DNA of 64,000 nt from contig NZ_JANTOO010000007.1 in the NCBI RefSeq assembly GCF_024753545.1, positions 1 through 64,000 of the forward strand, in the 5' to 3' direction. Source of the stretch: Lysinibacillus pinottii (lineage in GTDB: Bacteria; Bacillota; Bacilli; Bacillales_A; Planococcaceae). This document shows positions 17,328 through 26,442 of this stretch, piece after piece. The notes beneath the pieces are model-generated. The model was given only the letters and a program-made list of their open reading frames with translations, was not told where the DNA came from and did no database searches. Numbering within the stretch: position 1 is the first letter of the stretch; the number at the start of each line of letters is the position of its first letter. The position numbers and the translations under genes are program-made.

Positions 17328-18557
17328 ATGGAAGTATTTATTGGCAGGCAACCTATTTTTAATCTTCACGAACAGGTCGTTGCGTATGAATTGTTATATC
17401 GTGGAAAAAACGTTAATGCCTTTCCAATGGTTGATTCAGATGCAGCAACTATTGATGTACTGGTGAACTCATTTCTTTCAATTGGTTTTGAAGAAGTAAC
17501 GAAGGGTAAGCCGGGTTTTGTTAACTTTACTGATAACTTATTAATGAGCTCCATTCATGAATTTTTAAATCCTTCACAAGTTGTCATTGAAATTTTAGAG
17601 GATGTTCCACTGACATCTCAATTAGTGAAACGTGTGGTGGAGCTAAAAAATTATGGATTTCAAATTGCATTAGATGATTTTATTATGGATGAACAGGTTG
17701 ACATCTATGATGAATTATTTGAACAAGTTGATTTTATAAAGGTTGATTTTCTAGCAACATCGATGGTCAAAAGAATGGAAATTGAAAATAAAGTTAAGGG
17801 AAATTACCCACATATTCAATTGCTTGCAGAAAAAGTAGAGACTCGTCATCAATTTGAAGTGGCTAAATCTTCTGGGTACGTATTATTTCAAGGCTATTTC
17901 TTTGAACAGCCTCAAATCATAAAAGCAACAGATATCCCTGCTAATACGATACAATATATTCATATTATCTCGTTGTTAAAAGAAGAAGAACCAAATATTC
18001 AATTATTAGCAGAAAATATCGAACGAGATATTTCTTTGACGTATAAATTATTACAAATGATTAATAATTCTTCTAAGCGTTCAAAATCTAAAGTACGCTC
18101 TATAAAACAAGCGATTGTGTTATTAGGAATATCCAATTTACGTAAATGGATTTATCTATTAGCGATGCGAGAAATTGATATTGATGCGGACTCAGACCTT
18201 TTTAAAGAAGTAATGTGTATGTCCTTGTTTCGAGCAAAAGTTTGTGAGAAGTTAGCCAAGCTATCCTATAAAAAGAATTTTTCGGAATATTTTCTAGTAG
18301 GTATGTTCTCACTTATTGATACATTACTGCAAAGACCCATGAGTGTCATATTGCATCAGCTACCATTTTCAGAGGATATTACCAATACAATCTTAGGGCA
18401 TGAAACAGATATGACGTCATTTCTAGAATTCAGTATCGCTCTAGGAAAATTAGATTGGGCACGATTAGAGGAACTAAGTGCTCAATTAAATATCCAGCTC
18501 AACGATATGGATCATCTATATTATGAGGCAATGGAATGGGCAGAAAAATCATTTTAA
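17328..18557 (+). CDS. yuxH: Degenerate EAL plus HDOD domain protein (YuxH-like)
   Basis: The ATG at 17328 follows a GGGGG ribosome-binding site and gives MEVFIGRQPIFN, the conserved start of YuxH/CdgJ-type proteins; the frame extends upstream to 17253 without a ribosome-binding site. Residues 1-200 are an EAL-like domain in which EAL reads ELLYRG and the downstream motif reads ALDDFI, so diguanylate hydrolysis is doubtful. Residues 200-400 are an HDOD domain (LLQMINNSSKRSKSKVRSIK, LLGISNLRKWIYLLAM). At 409 aa it matches the family. Members have been linked to motility and c-di-GMP signalling; the role here is unknown. Confidence 0.85.
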   Translation: MEVFIGRQPIFNLHEQVVAYELLYRGKNVNAFPMVDSDAATIDVLVNSFLSIGFEEVTKGKPGFVNFTDNLLMSSIHEFLNPSQVVIEILEDVPLTSQLVKRVVELKNYGFQIALDDFIMDEQVDIYDELFEQVDFIKVDFLATSMVKRMEIENKVKGNYPHIQLLAEKVETRHQFEVAKSSGYVLFQGYFFEQPQIIKATDIPANTIQYIHIISLLKEEEPNIQLLAENIERDISLTYKLLQMINNSSKRSKSKVRSIKQAIVLLGISNLRKWIYLLAMREIDIDADSDLFKEVMCMSLFRAKVCEKLAKLSYKKNFSEYFLVGMFSLIDTLLQRPMSVILHQLPFSEDITNTILGHETDMTSFLEFSIALGKLDWARLEELSAQLNIQLNDMDHLYYEAMEWAEKSF

Positions 18558-18578
18558 ATAAATACCTATTACTCCTAC

Positions 18579-18618
18579 AATAAGCTATCTTACGTCCGTT
18601 TAAGATAGCTTATTTTTT
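18579..18618 (+). terminator. Terminator after the EAL-HDOD gene
   Basis: Perfect 14-bp arms AATAAGCTATCTTA and complement around an 8-nt loop, ending in a T run. Confidence 0.8.
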
Positions 18619-18655
18619 ATCCTCAACAATAGCTAATCCCTTCATCAAGATGAAG

Positions 18656-18684
18656 TTCTCAATGTGTAAAGTATTTGCTATAAT
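18656..18684 (+). promoter_or_regulatory. Sigma-A-type promoter of the YitT-family gene
   Basis: TTCTCA, a 17-bp spacer and a perfect TATAAT at 18679-18684, about 47 bp before the start codon. Confidence 0.5.
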
Positions 18685-18730
18685 CATTTCGTCTTTAAAA
18701 AATTCTGATAGTTGAAGTGGGCGTGGGGAA

Positions 18731-19573
18731 ATGAAACATGATGTTAGGGAAAACATTGTGGACTATGTGTATGTTATTGTAGGAGCGGCAGTGATTGCTA
18801 TTGGTTTTAATGTCTTTTTATTACCAAATCAGGTTGCTTCCGGAGGGGTAAGTGGAATTAGTACAATTTTGCATGGTTTGTTTGGCTGGAATCCAGGTAT
18901 TGTGCAATATGCCTTTAATATTCCACTATTTATTGCTGGTGTTTTATTACTCGGCAAAAAATTTGGCATAAAATCATTTATTGGGACGATTACTTTACCG
19001 TTTATTGTCTTGCTAACAAATAGTTGGGAGCCTTGGACGGATAATCCTTTGCTTGGAGCTCTTTTTGGGGGAATTGTAGTTGGTTTAGGAATAGGACTAG
19101 TCTTTAAAGGGAATGCTTCTACTGGTGGCACTGATTTACTAGCGCAAATCATTACGAAGTATACAGGATTAACGCTTGGTACAAGTGTACTGTTAATAGA
19201 TGGAATCATAGCGATTAGTGCAGCAGTTGTTTTTGATTTAGAGAAAGGTTTGTATGCCCTGATTGGACTTTATGTAACAACCAAAACGATTGATATTATT
19301 CAGCTAGGTTTTAGCCAATCAAAAATGGTCTATATTATTACGTTGAAACAAGATGAAGTACGTGAAGCCATTTATGCTGAAATTAATCGGGGTGTCACTA
19401 AGTTACAAGCATTTGGGGGCTATACAGGAGAAGCGCGACCAGTTCTTATGGTTGTTGTTTATCAGACAGAATTCACAAAGCTGAAACAACTCATTAAAAG
19501 CGTTGACCCATCAGCGTTTGTCATTGTTTCGGATGCCTATGAGGTATTAGGAGAAGGTTTCAAACGTGCATAA
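18731..19573 (+). CDS. yvjA: YitT-family membrane protein (YvjA-like)
   Basis: The 280-aa protein has five or six N-terminal membrane spans with the YitT signature (FLLPNQVASGGVSGISTILH, about 28-47, and GNASTGGTDLLAQI), and a soluble C-terminal DUF2179 domain (SKMVYIITLKQDEV to DPSAFVIVSDAYEVLGEGF). YitT proteins have no proven substrate. In B. subtilis yvjA, a YitT-family gene, lies directly before cccB; the same arrangement here supports this assignment. Confidence 0.87.
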   Translation: MKHDVRENIVDYVYVIVGAAVIAIGFNVFLLPNQVASGGVSGISTILHGLFGWNPGIVQYAFNIPLFIAGVLLLGKKFGIKSFIGTITLPFIVLLTNSWEPWTDNPLLGALFGGIVVGLGIGLVFKGNASTGGTDLLAQIITKYTGLTLGTSVLLIDGIIAISAAVVFDLEKGLYALIGLYVTTKTIDIIQLGFSQSKMVYIITLKQDEVREAIYAEINRGVTKLQAFGGYTGEARPVLMVVVYQTEFTKLKQLIKSVDPSAFVIVSDAYEVLGEGFKRA

Positions 19574-19625
19574 TTTTGGTATAATGGCGGCGTAAGGTAA
19601 TTATCGATTATGAGGAGGGGTACTA

Positions 19626-19943
19626 ATGAAAAAGGCAATGTTAACATTAGTGTTCGGTTCAGCAATTTTCTTAGCAGCTTGTGGAGGCGGAAATAAAGAG
19701 GCAACTAACAATGAAGGTGCCACTGCTCCAGATGGAGAAGCTATCGCAATGAAATCATGTGTTACATGTCATGGTGGCGAGCTACAAGGTGCCAATGGAC
19801 CAGCATTAAACGATGTAGGTTCTCGTTTATCGGAATCGGAAATTTTAGATATTATTAATAATGGTAAAGGTGGCATGCCTGGAGGAATTGTAAAAGGCGC
19901 AGATGCTGAAGCAGTTGCTAAATGGTTAGCTACTAAAAAATAA
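19626..19943 (+). CDS. cccB: Cytochrome c-551, lipoprotein type
   Basis: The 105-aa protein has a lipoprotein signal (lipobox LAAC, Cys19), a short Asn/Gly-rich linker and a single-haem cytochrome c domain with CVTCH as the haem-binding CXXCH motif (about 43-47) and the axial Met in GGMPGG (about 81). It is membrane-anchored on the outer side and carries electrons, probably to a terminal oxidase. A TATAAT at about 19581 and an AGGAGGGG ribosome-binding site precede it. Size and context match B. subtilis CccB. Confidence 0.93.
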   Translation: MKKAMLTLVFGSAIFLAACGGGNKEATNNEGATAPDGEAIAMKSCVTCHGGELQGANGPALNDVGSRLSESEILDIINNGKGGMPGGIVKGADAEAVAKWLATKK

Positions 19944-19950
19944 TAATTCA

Positions 19951-19984
19951 AAAACTAGCGGACTGGAGAGCCGCTAGTTTTTTT
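19951..19984 (+). terminator. Terminator after cccB
   Basis: Perfect 11-bp arms AAAACTAGCGG and CCGCTAGTTTT around a 9-nt loop, followed by more T. Confidence 0.85.
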
Positions 19985-20065
19985 CATTAAGAGTAAATAC
20001 ATTTCTTTTATACATAGACATGCTAAAATAAGGAGAACTTTATCCATTGATTGGAGGCTTTTTCA

Positions 20066-21001
20066 TTGGTTGTAGTATTAACGAGAGATGTTATGGAGAA
20101 ATTTAAGTTAGAGTTATTAGCAGGCGAGGAAGGAATCGGCAGAACGATTGTGACAAGTGACATTTCAAGGCCAGGACTTGAAATGGCCGGGTATTTTACG
20201 CATTATCCAGCCAATCGGGTACAATTGCTTGGCAAAACGGAGCTATCCTTTTTTGAAATGTTACCAACAGATGTTAAGCTTGAACGGATGCGCTTACTTT
20301 GTTCCCAAGATACACCTGCAATTATAATTTCTCGGGATTTAGAAGTACCTGAGGAGCTGATTCAAGCTTCCAACGAAAAGCATGTTCCTGTTTTTAAAAC
20401 ACATATGACAACAACCAAATTTTCAAGTAGATTGACCAACTATTTAGAGGGCCGATTAGCACCAATGACAGCTGCACATGGTGTACTTGTGGATGTGTAT
20501 GGCATCGGCATACTAATTATTGGTAAAAGTGGCGTGGGTAAAAGTGAAACAGCACTTGAGCTTGTCAAAAAAGGTCACCGTTTAGTAGCTGATGATTGTG
20601 TCGAGATTAGACAAGAATCAGAAAATTTATTAATTGGTAGTCCCCCTCCTCTTTTAGAGCATCTATTGGAAATACGAGGCATCGGCATTATTGATATTAT
20701 GACACTATTTGGTGCAAGTGCAGTCCGCCCATATAAACGTATTACACTCATTATTGAGCTAGAAATTTGGGACCCACAAAAAGTATATGATCGATTAGGC
20801 TTAGAAGAAGAAAAGATGAAGATCATTGATACAGAATTGACGAAATTAACAATTCCGGTAAGACCAGGACGAAATGTATCTGTAATTATCGAAGTAGCAG
20901 CGATGAATTATCGATTAAAGAAAATGGGTGTAAATGCGGCAGAAGAATTTTCAAGACGTTTAGATGAAGTTATTTCGTCGAACGATGTATTAGATGATTA
21001 A
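20066..21001 (+). CDS. hprK: HPr kinase/phosphorylase
   Basis: The TTG at 20066 follows GGAGG with 8-9 bp spacing; upstream frame extension covers that ribosome-binding site and is rejected. The 311-aa protein phosphorylates and dephosphorylates Ser46 of HPr and Crh, the trigger of carbon catabolite control. It has an N-terminal domain (1-130), the catalytic His138 region (TAAHGVLVDVYG), P-loop GKSGVGKS (153-160) and the family signature LLEHLLEIRGIGIIDI. It starts the hprK-lgt-ppaX-yvoF cluster. Its partner Crh is encoded at 35657-35914. Confidence 0.95.
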   Translation: MVVVLTRDVMEKFKLELLAGEEGIGRTIVTSDISRPGLEMAGYFTHYPANRVQLLGKTELSFFEMLPTDVKLERMRLLCSQDTPAIIISRDLEVPEELIQASNEKHVPVFKTHMTTTKFSSRLTNYLEGRLAPMTAAHGVLVDVYGIGILIIGKSGVGKSETALELVKKGHRLVADDCVEIRQESENLLIGSPPPLLEHLLEIRGIGIIDIMTLFGASAVRPYKRITLIIELEIWDPQKVYDRLGLEEEKMKIIDTELTKLTIPVRPGRNVSVIIEVAAMNYRLKKMGVNAAEEFSRRLDEVISSNDVLDD

Positions 21002-21046
21002 AAGTTTACCGATCTTTGGTAACAGATAATTGGAGAGGAGCAAAAG

Positions 21047-21868
21047 ATGGATTTATTACTTTTACAAATTAACCCGATTGCCTTTCATTTGGGGCCAATT
21101 CCAGTTCGTTGGTATGGATTGCTCATCGTATCGGGTATTATTTTAGCGTATGTAGTAGGCCAACGAGAGGCCGTAAAGCGAGGATTGCCTGAAGATTTTC
21201 TTGCAGACTTATTATTGTGGGCTGTTCCGATATCCATCATTTGTGCGCGCATTTATTATGTGTCAATGAGATGGGATTACTATAGTGAAAATCCAGGTAA
21301 AATCATTGAGATATGGAATGGTGGTATTGCCATACACGGTGCGTTAATTGGAGCATTTGTGACGGCTTACATATTTACTCGTATTAAAAATGTAAGCTTC
21401 TTACGAGTAGCAGATATTGCAGCACCTAGTATTTTAATTGGACAAATTATAGGTCGCTGGGGTAACTTTATGAACCAAGAGGCTTATGGTGGGCCTGTTT
21501 CAAAGGAATTTTTAGAAAATTTAATGTTACCAGATTGGATTATCAATCAAATGTATATTGAAGAATTAGGTACTTATGTACATCCTACATTTTTATATGA
21601 ATCCGTCTGGAATCTAATAGGACTGATTATTTTACTGATATTACGAAAAGTAAATTTAAATCGTGGGGAAATTTTCTTCAGTTATTTAATTTGGTATTCC
21701 ATTGGTCGTTTCTACATTGAAGGAATGCGTACAGATAGTCTTTACCTAGTCGGTGATTTACGCTCAGCTCAAATTGTATCTATTATAGGTATTGTAGTAG
21801 GTCTTGGAGCCATTATTTATCGTAGAATAAAGGTTAAACCAGCCATGAAATACTTAGATAATAAATAA
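21047..21868 (+). CDS. lgt: Prolipoprotein diacylglyceryl transferase
   Basis: The 273-aa, seven-span membrane enzyme transfers diacylglycerol from phosphatidylglycerol to the lipobox Cys of prolipoproteins. Conserved features include VRWYGLL near residue 21, the Lgt signature with GRWGNFMNQEAYGG (about 142-155) and HPTFLYES (about 185). It serves the many lipoproteins in this window. It follows hprK by 45 bp with an own GGAGAGGAG ribosome-binding site. Confidence 0.95.
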   Translation: MDLLLLQINPIAFHLGPIPVRWYGLLIVSGIILAYVVGQREAVKRGLPEDFLADLLLWAVPISIICARIYYVSMRWDYYSENPGKIIEIWNGGIAIHGALIGAFVTAYIFTRIKNVSFLRVADIAAPSILIGQIIGRWGNFMNQEAYGGPVSKEFLENLMLPDWIINQMYIEELGTYVHPTFLYESVWNLIGLIILLILRKVNLNRGEIFFSYLIWYSIGRFYIEGMRTDSLYLVGDLRSAQIVSIIGIVVGLGAIIYRRIKVKPAMKYLDNK

Positions 21869-21881
21869 GGAGATGTAACAT

Positions 21882-22523
21882 ATGGCTGTAAAGGCACTAC
21901 TATTTGATTTTGATGGAACTTTACTGAATACAAATGAATTAATCATTCAAACATTTATGCATGTTTTAAATGAGAGATTTCCCGGGCAATTTTCGCCAAA
22001 AGATTGCTTGAAATTCATTGGTCCCTCACTTAAGCAGACATTTAATGACATTGCACCAGGTGAAGAGGAAGCTTTGATAGCCAAATATCGAGCTTGGAAT
22101 ATAGAGCATCATGATGAACTTGTTAGTCAATACCCAGACGTTGTCTCAACATTAGAGCAATTAAAAGCACAAGGGATTCGTTTGGCGATTGTTTCGACAA
22201 AACGGAATGATACGATTGATCGTGGGCTATCTATTCTTGGGGCTACACACCTATTTGATGTGCGTATTGGAACAGATGATGTGCATAATGTGAAGCCAGA
22301 TCCAGAACCAGTTTTACTTGCATTGGAACGTTTAGGGATCAACAAAGATGATGCAATTATGATTGGAGATAACTCGCATGATATTGAAGCAGGACATCGT
22401 GCAGGAGTCAGAGCAGCTGGTGTCGCTTGGGCAATTAAAGGCGAGGCATACTTACAGCAGTTCCAACCAGAGTATATATTGCATCATATGACGGATTTAT
22501 TGGATATTGTGAAAGAGGGGTAA
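21882..22523 (+). CDS. ppaX: Pyrophosphatase PpaX (HAD superfamily)
   Basis: The 213-aa HAD phosphatase has motif I DFDGTLLNT (about 9-17), motif II Ser in IVSTKRND and motifs III/IV KPDPEPV and GDNSHDIEAG. By position after hprK and lgt it corresponds to PpaX, which hydrolyses the pyrophosphate made when HprK dephosphorylates Ser46-P. The gene starts 13 bp after lgt and ends 5 bp before the acetyltransferase gene. Confidence 0.92.
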   Translation: MAVKALLFDFDGTLLNTNELIIQTFMHVLNERFPGQFSPKDCLKFIGPSLKQTFNDIAPGEEEALIAKYRAWNIEHHDELVSQYPDVVSTLEQLKAQGIRLAIVSTKRNDTIDRGLSILGATHLFDVRIGTDDVHNVKPDPEPVLLALERLGINKDDAIMIGDNSHDIEAGHRAGVRAAGVAWAIKGEAYLQQFQPEYILHHMTDLLDIVKEG

Positions 22524-22528
22524 GTTAG

Positions 22529-23071
22529 ATGGCGCGTAAAACAGAACGTTACCGTGTCGAAGGAGCAAATTCACTGTGGAAAATCTACGACACGGTGTCC
22601 TTTTGGAAGGTGATGAAGTGTTTCATTGTCATTCAAATTGGACGCTTCACACCATTTTTACGTGTGAAAAACTGGCTTTATCGAACATTTTTAAAAATGA
22701 CCATAGGTGAAAAAACTTCACTAGCGTTAATGGTTATGCCAGATACTATGTATCCTGAGCGTATTTTTATTGGGGATAATACAGTAATTGGCTTTAATAC
22801 GACCATCTTAGCCCATGAATATTTAATAGAGGAATATCGTTTAGGGGATGTCCGTATTGGCCATGAAGTAATGATTGGTGCGAATTCTACAATTTTACCA
22901 GGTGTGACAATTGGAGATGGTGCCATTGTTTCTGCCGCAACTCTTGTACATAAGGATGTGCCGGCTGGCTGTCTAGCAGGAGGAAATCCGATGCAAATTA
23001 TTTATACAGCAGAACAAATGGCAGAGCGTAAGCGTCATGAAGTTGTGCAATGGTGTACACCTAAAAAATAA
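22529..23071 (+). CDS. yvoF: Left-handed beta-helix acyltransferase (YvoF-like)
   Basis: The 180-aa protein carries hexapeptide repeats (IGDNTVIGFNTTILAHEY, IGHEVMIGANSTILPGVTIG, DGAIVSAATLVHKDVPAG) that form a left-handed beta helix, typical of acetyl-CoA-dependent sugar or maltose O-acetyltransferases. The N-terminal 60 residues are basic and partly hydrophobic. Synteny gives YvoF. The substrate is unknown. It closes the hprK operon, and a strong terminator follows. Confidence 0.88.
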   Translation: MARKTERYRVEGANSLWKIYDTVSFWKVMKCFIVIQIGRFTPFLRVKNWLYRTFLKMTIGEKTSLALMVMPDTMYPERIFIGDNTVIGFNTTILAHEYLIEEYRLGDVRIGHEVMIGANSTILPGVTIGDGAIVSAATLVHKDVPAGCLAGGNPMQIIYTAEQMAERKRHEVVQWCTPKK

Positions 23072-23095
23072 TCAAATTCATATATCTAAAAAGCT

Positions 23096-23128
23096 AAAGC
23101 TACTCCCAAAATTGGGAGTAGCTTTTAT
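23096..23128 (+). terminator. Terminator after yvoF
   Basis: AAAGCTACTCCCA / TGGGAGTAGCTTT stem with a 4-nt loop and a T-rich tail. Confidence 0.85.
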
Positions 23129-23230
23129 TTGTTGGTATTTACTCGTCAAATCTTTTAATTTTAGATTTTCAGGTAGTTGCAACCTTCTTCATAAAGTAAT
23201 TTAAAGATTTAGATAATTAGAGGGAATACG

Positions 23231-23259
23231 TTGACTGTTTAACAGAAATAAGTTAAAAT
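23231..23259 (+). promoter_or_regulatory. Sigma-A promoter of the histidine operon
   Basis: TTGACT (23231-23236), a 17-bp spacer and TAAAAT (23254-23259), 62 bp before hisZ. The leader is too short for a T-box, so no tRNA-His attenuator is present. Confidence 0.7.
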
Positions 23260-23321
23260 TCTTTCATAATCTAATTCTCTAATACTCTAGTGAATTAAAG
23301 TGAATGTGAGGAAGTGTTCAT

Positions 23322-24494
23322 ATGTCGTCAATAAAAATGTTTGAAAAGCCACTTGGAATGCGTGATACCTTTCCACAAATCTTTGAAAAAGTTGAAGCGG
23401 TAAGACAAACAGGTAGAGATTTTTTAACTAAAAGGGGATATGAGTTTATTAAAACACCTGCTGTTGAATATTTTGATACAGTTGGAAAAGCTTCTGCGAT
23501 CGCTGATACCCATTTATTTAAACTTGTAGATAGTCAGGGAAATACATTAGTGCTCCGACCAGATATGACAACCCCGATTGCTCGGGTGGCCACCTCGAAA
23601 TTATTGAAAGAAATGATTCCTCAACGTTTAGCTTACTTCGCAAGTGTTTTTCGTGCACAAGAAGCAGAAGGGGGGAGACCAGCAGAATTCGATCAAATGG
23701 GTATTGAATTAATAGGGGACCAATCTGTATTTGCTGATGCAGAAGTGATTGTGACAGCAATGGAGCTTTTAAAGCACTTAAAACTAGAAGCGTTTAAAGT
23801 AACGATTGGACATGCAGGCATACTAAACTGCATTTTACAAGATTACACAGAGAGTATTGAACAGCAAACTACCCTTAGAACATTACTTGTCCACCGAAAT
23901 TATGTTGGATTTGAAGAAGCGGTAGATTCATTTAATTTACCTAAAGCTAAAGCAGATGCCCTCCTCCAGTTTATTGAAGAAGCAATGGATGTGAAGGATA
24001 TCCGCGATATTGAAAAATATGTTCGTAAAAATGATGCATTAGTATATATGCAACAGCTTGCTCAATTATTGGAAATGGCCGACTTAGCTGCTTATGTTAC
24101 GTTTGATTTTACACTCTCAAGTCATATGAGTTACTACACAGGTATGCTTTTTGAAGTATTTGCCTTAGGTAGTGGTTTTCCATTAGGAAATGGTGGCCGT
24201 TACGATGGATTGTTAGAGGTGTTTGGATCAAAGGCTGGTGCGACGGGATTTAGCATTCGTGTCGATCGTTTATTGGAAACATTACATGGGCAATCAGAGA
24301 TGCAACAAGAAGCAACTGTTGTGCTTTTTGATGAAGAACAATTTGAGGCAGCTTTAATAAAGGTAAACACATTGCGGGCAGCAGGGAAATTAGCTACTTT
24401 ACAGTTGCGTAGTAGCCTAGTCGATGAAGAAGCCTTTTTAGCTCACTTTACGGAAGTAGTTGTAGTTGGACAGGAGGAAATTGGTAGTGAATGA
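23322..24494 (+). CDS. hisZ: ATP phosphoribosyltransferase regulatory subunit
   Basis: The 390-aa protein resembles histidyl-tRNA synthetase: PLGMRDTFPQIFEKVEAVRQ at the N-terminus, LRPDMTTPIARVA (about 77-89) as a class II motif 2, and GGRYDGLLEVFG. It lacks a full anticodon-binding domain, as expected for HisZ. It forms the hetero-octameric enzyme with the short-form HisG, whose gene overlaps its end by 8 bp. Confidence 0.93.
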   Translation: MSSIKMFEKPLGMRDTFPQIFEKVEAVRQTGRDFLTKRGYEFIKTPAVEYFDTVGKASAIADTHLFKLVDSQGNTLVLRPDMTTPIARVATSKLLKEMIPQRLAYFASVFRAQEAEGGRPAEFDQMGIELIGDQSVFADAEVIVTAMELLKHLKLEAFKVTIGHAGILNCILQDYTESIEQQTTLRTLLVHRNYVGFEEAVDSFNLPKAKADALLQFIEEAMDVKDIRDIEKYVRKNDALVYMQQLAQLLEMADLAAYVTFDFTLSSHMSYYTGMLFEVFALGSGFPLGNGGRYDGLLEVFGSKAGATGFSIRVDRLLETLHGQSEMQQEATVVLFDEEQFEAALIKVNTLRAAGKLATLQLRSSLVDEEAFLAHFTEVVVVGQEEIGSE

Positions 24495-25131
24495 ATTAAC
24501 AATTGCAATGCCAAAGGGGCGAATCTTTGAAGAGGCCTATCAGATGTTATTGAAGGCAGGTTTTCATTTACCAGAAGAGGTCGAAATGTCGCGTAAATTA
24601 ATGATTGAAATACCAGAAGAGAAAATTCGCTTTATTTTATCTAAACCAATGGATGTGCCTGTCTACGTTGAGCATGGCGTAGCGGATATCGGTATTGCTG
24701 GCAAGGATGTTTTGTTAGAGCAACAGAGAGAGGTACATGAATTACTGGATTTGAATATTAGTAATTGCTATATCGCGTCAGCTGGTTTACCAAATACAGA
24801 TATGAATGAAATTGCTCCTAGAATTGCGACGAAATATCCGAATATTGCGATGAAATACTATAAAGGCATCGGGGAGCAAGTCGAAATCATTGAGCTTAAT
24901 GGATCTATTGAATTAGCACCTATGATTGGTTTAGCTGACCGAATTGTCGATATTGTTTCTACAGGACGTACATTAAAAGAGAACGGCTTAGTTGAATATG
25001 AATTTATTTCGACTGTGTCATCTCGGTTAATTGCTAATCCGGTTAGCTATCGTATGAAGGGTGAGCGCATCATTGACCTTGTTAGACGATTAAAGAAATG
25101 TGTGAATGAACAAAAAAGTAATCATATCTAG
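24487..25131 (+). CDS. hisG: ATP phosphoribosyltransferase, short form
   Basis: I choose the GTG at 24487, eight bases after AGGAGG; the upstream TTG at 24466 lies before that ribosome-binding site. The 214-aa catalytic subunit joins ATP and PRPP in the first step of histidine synthesis. It starts NELTIAMPKGRIFEEA and carries the PRPP-binding signature LADRIVDIVSTGRTLKENGL (about 145-165). It lacks the C-terminal regulatory domain of long HisG, matching the presence of hisZ. Confidence 0.95.
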   Translation: MNELTIAMPKGRIFEEAYQMLLKAGFHLPEEVEMSRKLMIEIPEEKIRFILSKPMDVPVYVEHGVADIGIAGKDVLLEQQREVHELLDLNISNCYIASAGLPNTDMNEIAPRIATKYPNIAMKYYKGIGEQVEIIELNGSIELAPMIGLADRIVDIVSTGRTLKENGLVEYEFISTVSSRLIANPVSYRMKGERIIDLVRRLKKCVNEQKSNHI

Positions 25132-25163
25132 CTACATATGAGTAACTGAAGGGGTTTAATTCA

Positions 25164-26438
25164 ATGAAAATAACTAAACTAGCAAAGGGTATTTCCTTAA
25201 AAAGACCACTTGAAGGTGGAAATGAGGAACAGTTAAAAGTTGTAAGACAGGTGTTAACAGATGTGAGGACACAGGGAGACGTAGCGTTACGTGCCTATAC
25301 AGAACGTTGGGACGGGTATATGCCTACAAGCTTGCGTGTCACGAAGGAGGAAATACAAGAAGCTGTAAATGCTCTTGACCAACAACTCTATCAGGATTTG
25401 GTGGAAGCAGCTCAAAATATTCGACTTTATCATGAACAACAGTCACGACAGGGTTATCGCTTAGAGCTAGGTGACGGTTCTTGGCTAGGTCAACGAGTAA
25501 CAGCTCTAGATGCAGTAGGATTATATGTTCCTGGCGGTACAGCTGCCTATCCCTCATCGGTGCTAATGAATGTGATTCCAGCACAGGTAGCAGGTGTGAA
25601 GCGTATTGTGATTGCTTCTCCAGCAGGCCTTGATGGAAAAATGCCAGCAGGTGTCCTAGTGGCGGCTCAGCTTTTAGGAATCGAAGAAATTTATAAAATA
25701 GGTGGGGCACAAGCAATTGCTGCTCTTGCTTATGGCACAGAGACCATCGCACCAGTCGATAAAATTACAGGCCCAGGAAATATTTTTGTAGCCCTTGCTA
25801 AACGGGAGGTATTTGGGGAAGTTGCCATTGATATGATTGCGGGACCTAGCGAAATTGCAGTACTAGCTGATGACACTGCATTTCCAGACGAAATTGCTGC
25901 AGATCTGTTATCTCAAGCAGAACATGACCGATTAGCTTGTGCTGTTCTCGTCACGACCTCAGAGAAATTGGCCAAAAAGGTAGCTGAAGAAGTTGAAAAG
26001 CAATTGGAGATTTTACCACGTCAAGAAGTAGCGCGTGCTTCAATCGAAAATTTTGGGGTCATTTATATAGCTGAAACGGTATCAGATGCAGTGGAAGCGA
26101 TTAATTCATTAGCACCGGAGCATTTAGAAATTATGACAAATAATGCTGAGGCGATCGCTGAACAAATAAGGCATGCAGGTGGTATTTTTATTGGTCGTTA
26201 TAGTTCAGAGCCTGTTGGTGACTATTTTGCGGGGACCAATCATGTGTTACCAACTAATAGCACAGCACGTTTTGCTAGTGGCTTAAACGTAGATGATTTT
26301 GTGAAAAAATCAAGTGTTGTTTATTACAGTGAAAAAACTTGGCAAGAGCATGCACCAAAAATTGCACGTCTCGCACGTATGGAGGGTTTAGAGGGCCATG
26401 CACGTGCAGTGGAATCTCGCGGATGGAAGAAGGAATAG
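25164..26438 (+). CDS. hisD: Histidinol dehydrogenase
   Basis: The 424-aa NAD-dependent enzyme makes the last two oxidations to histidine. Key motifs are VPGGTAAYPSSVLMN, KITGPGNIFVA, the zinc-ligand and catalytic region DLLSQAEHD, and LAPEHLEI. It sits 32 bp after hisG and ends 4 bp before hisB. Length is usual for the family. Confidence 0.95.
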   Translation: MKITKLAKGISLKRPLEGGNEEQLKVVRQVLTDVRTQGDVALRAYTERWDGYMPTSLRVTKEEIQEAVNALDQQLYQDLVEAAQNIRLYHEQQSRQGYRLELGDGSWLGQRVTALDAVGLYVPGGTAAYPSSVLMNVIPAQVAGVKRIVIASPAGLDGKMPAGVLVAAQLLGIEEIYKIGGAQAIAALAYGTETIAPVDKITGPGNIFVALAKREVFGEVAIDMIAGPSEIAVLADDTAFPDEIAADLLSQAEHDRLACAVLVTTSEKLAKKVAEEVEKQLEILPRQEVARASIENFGVIYIAETVSDAVEAINSLAPEHLEIMTNNAEAIAEQIRHAGGIFIGRYSSEPVGDYFAGTNHVLPTNSTARFASGLNVDDFVKKSSVVYYSEKTWQEHAPKIARLARMEGLEGHARAVESRGWKKE

Positions 26439-26442
26439 TACA

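Noticed and set aside
23260..23321. Possible T-box or histidine attenuator before hisZ
   Set aside because: The leader after the promoter is only about 55 bp, without specifier loop, T-box sequence or terminator.
25339..25752. 137-aa open frame on the minus strand inside hisD
   Set aside because: Leu/His-rich shadow of hisD with no ribosome-binding site.
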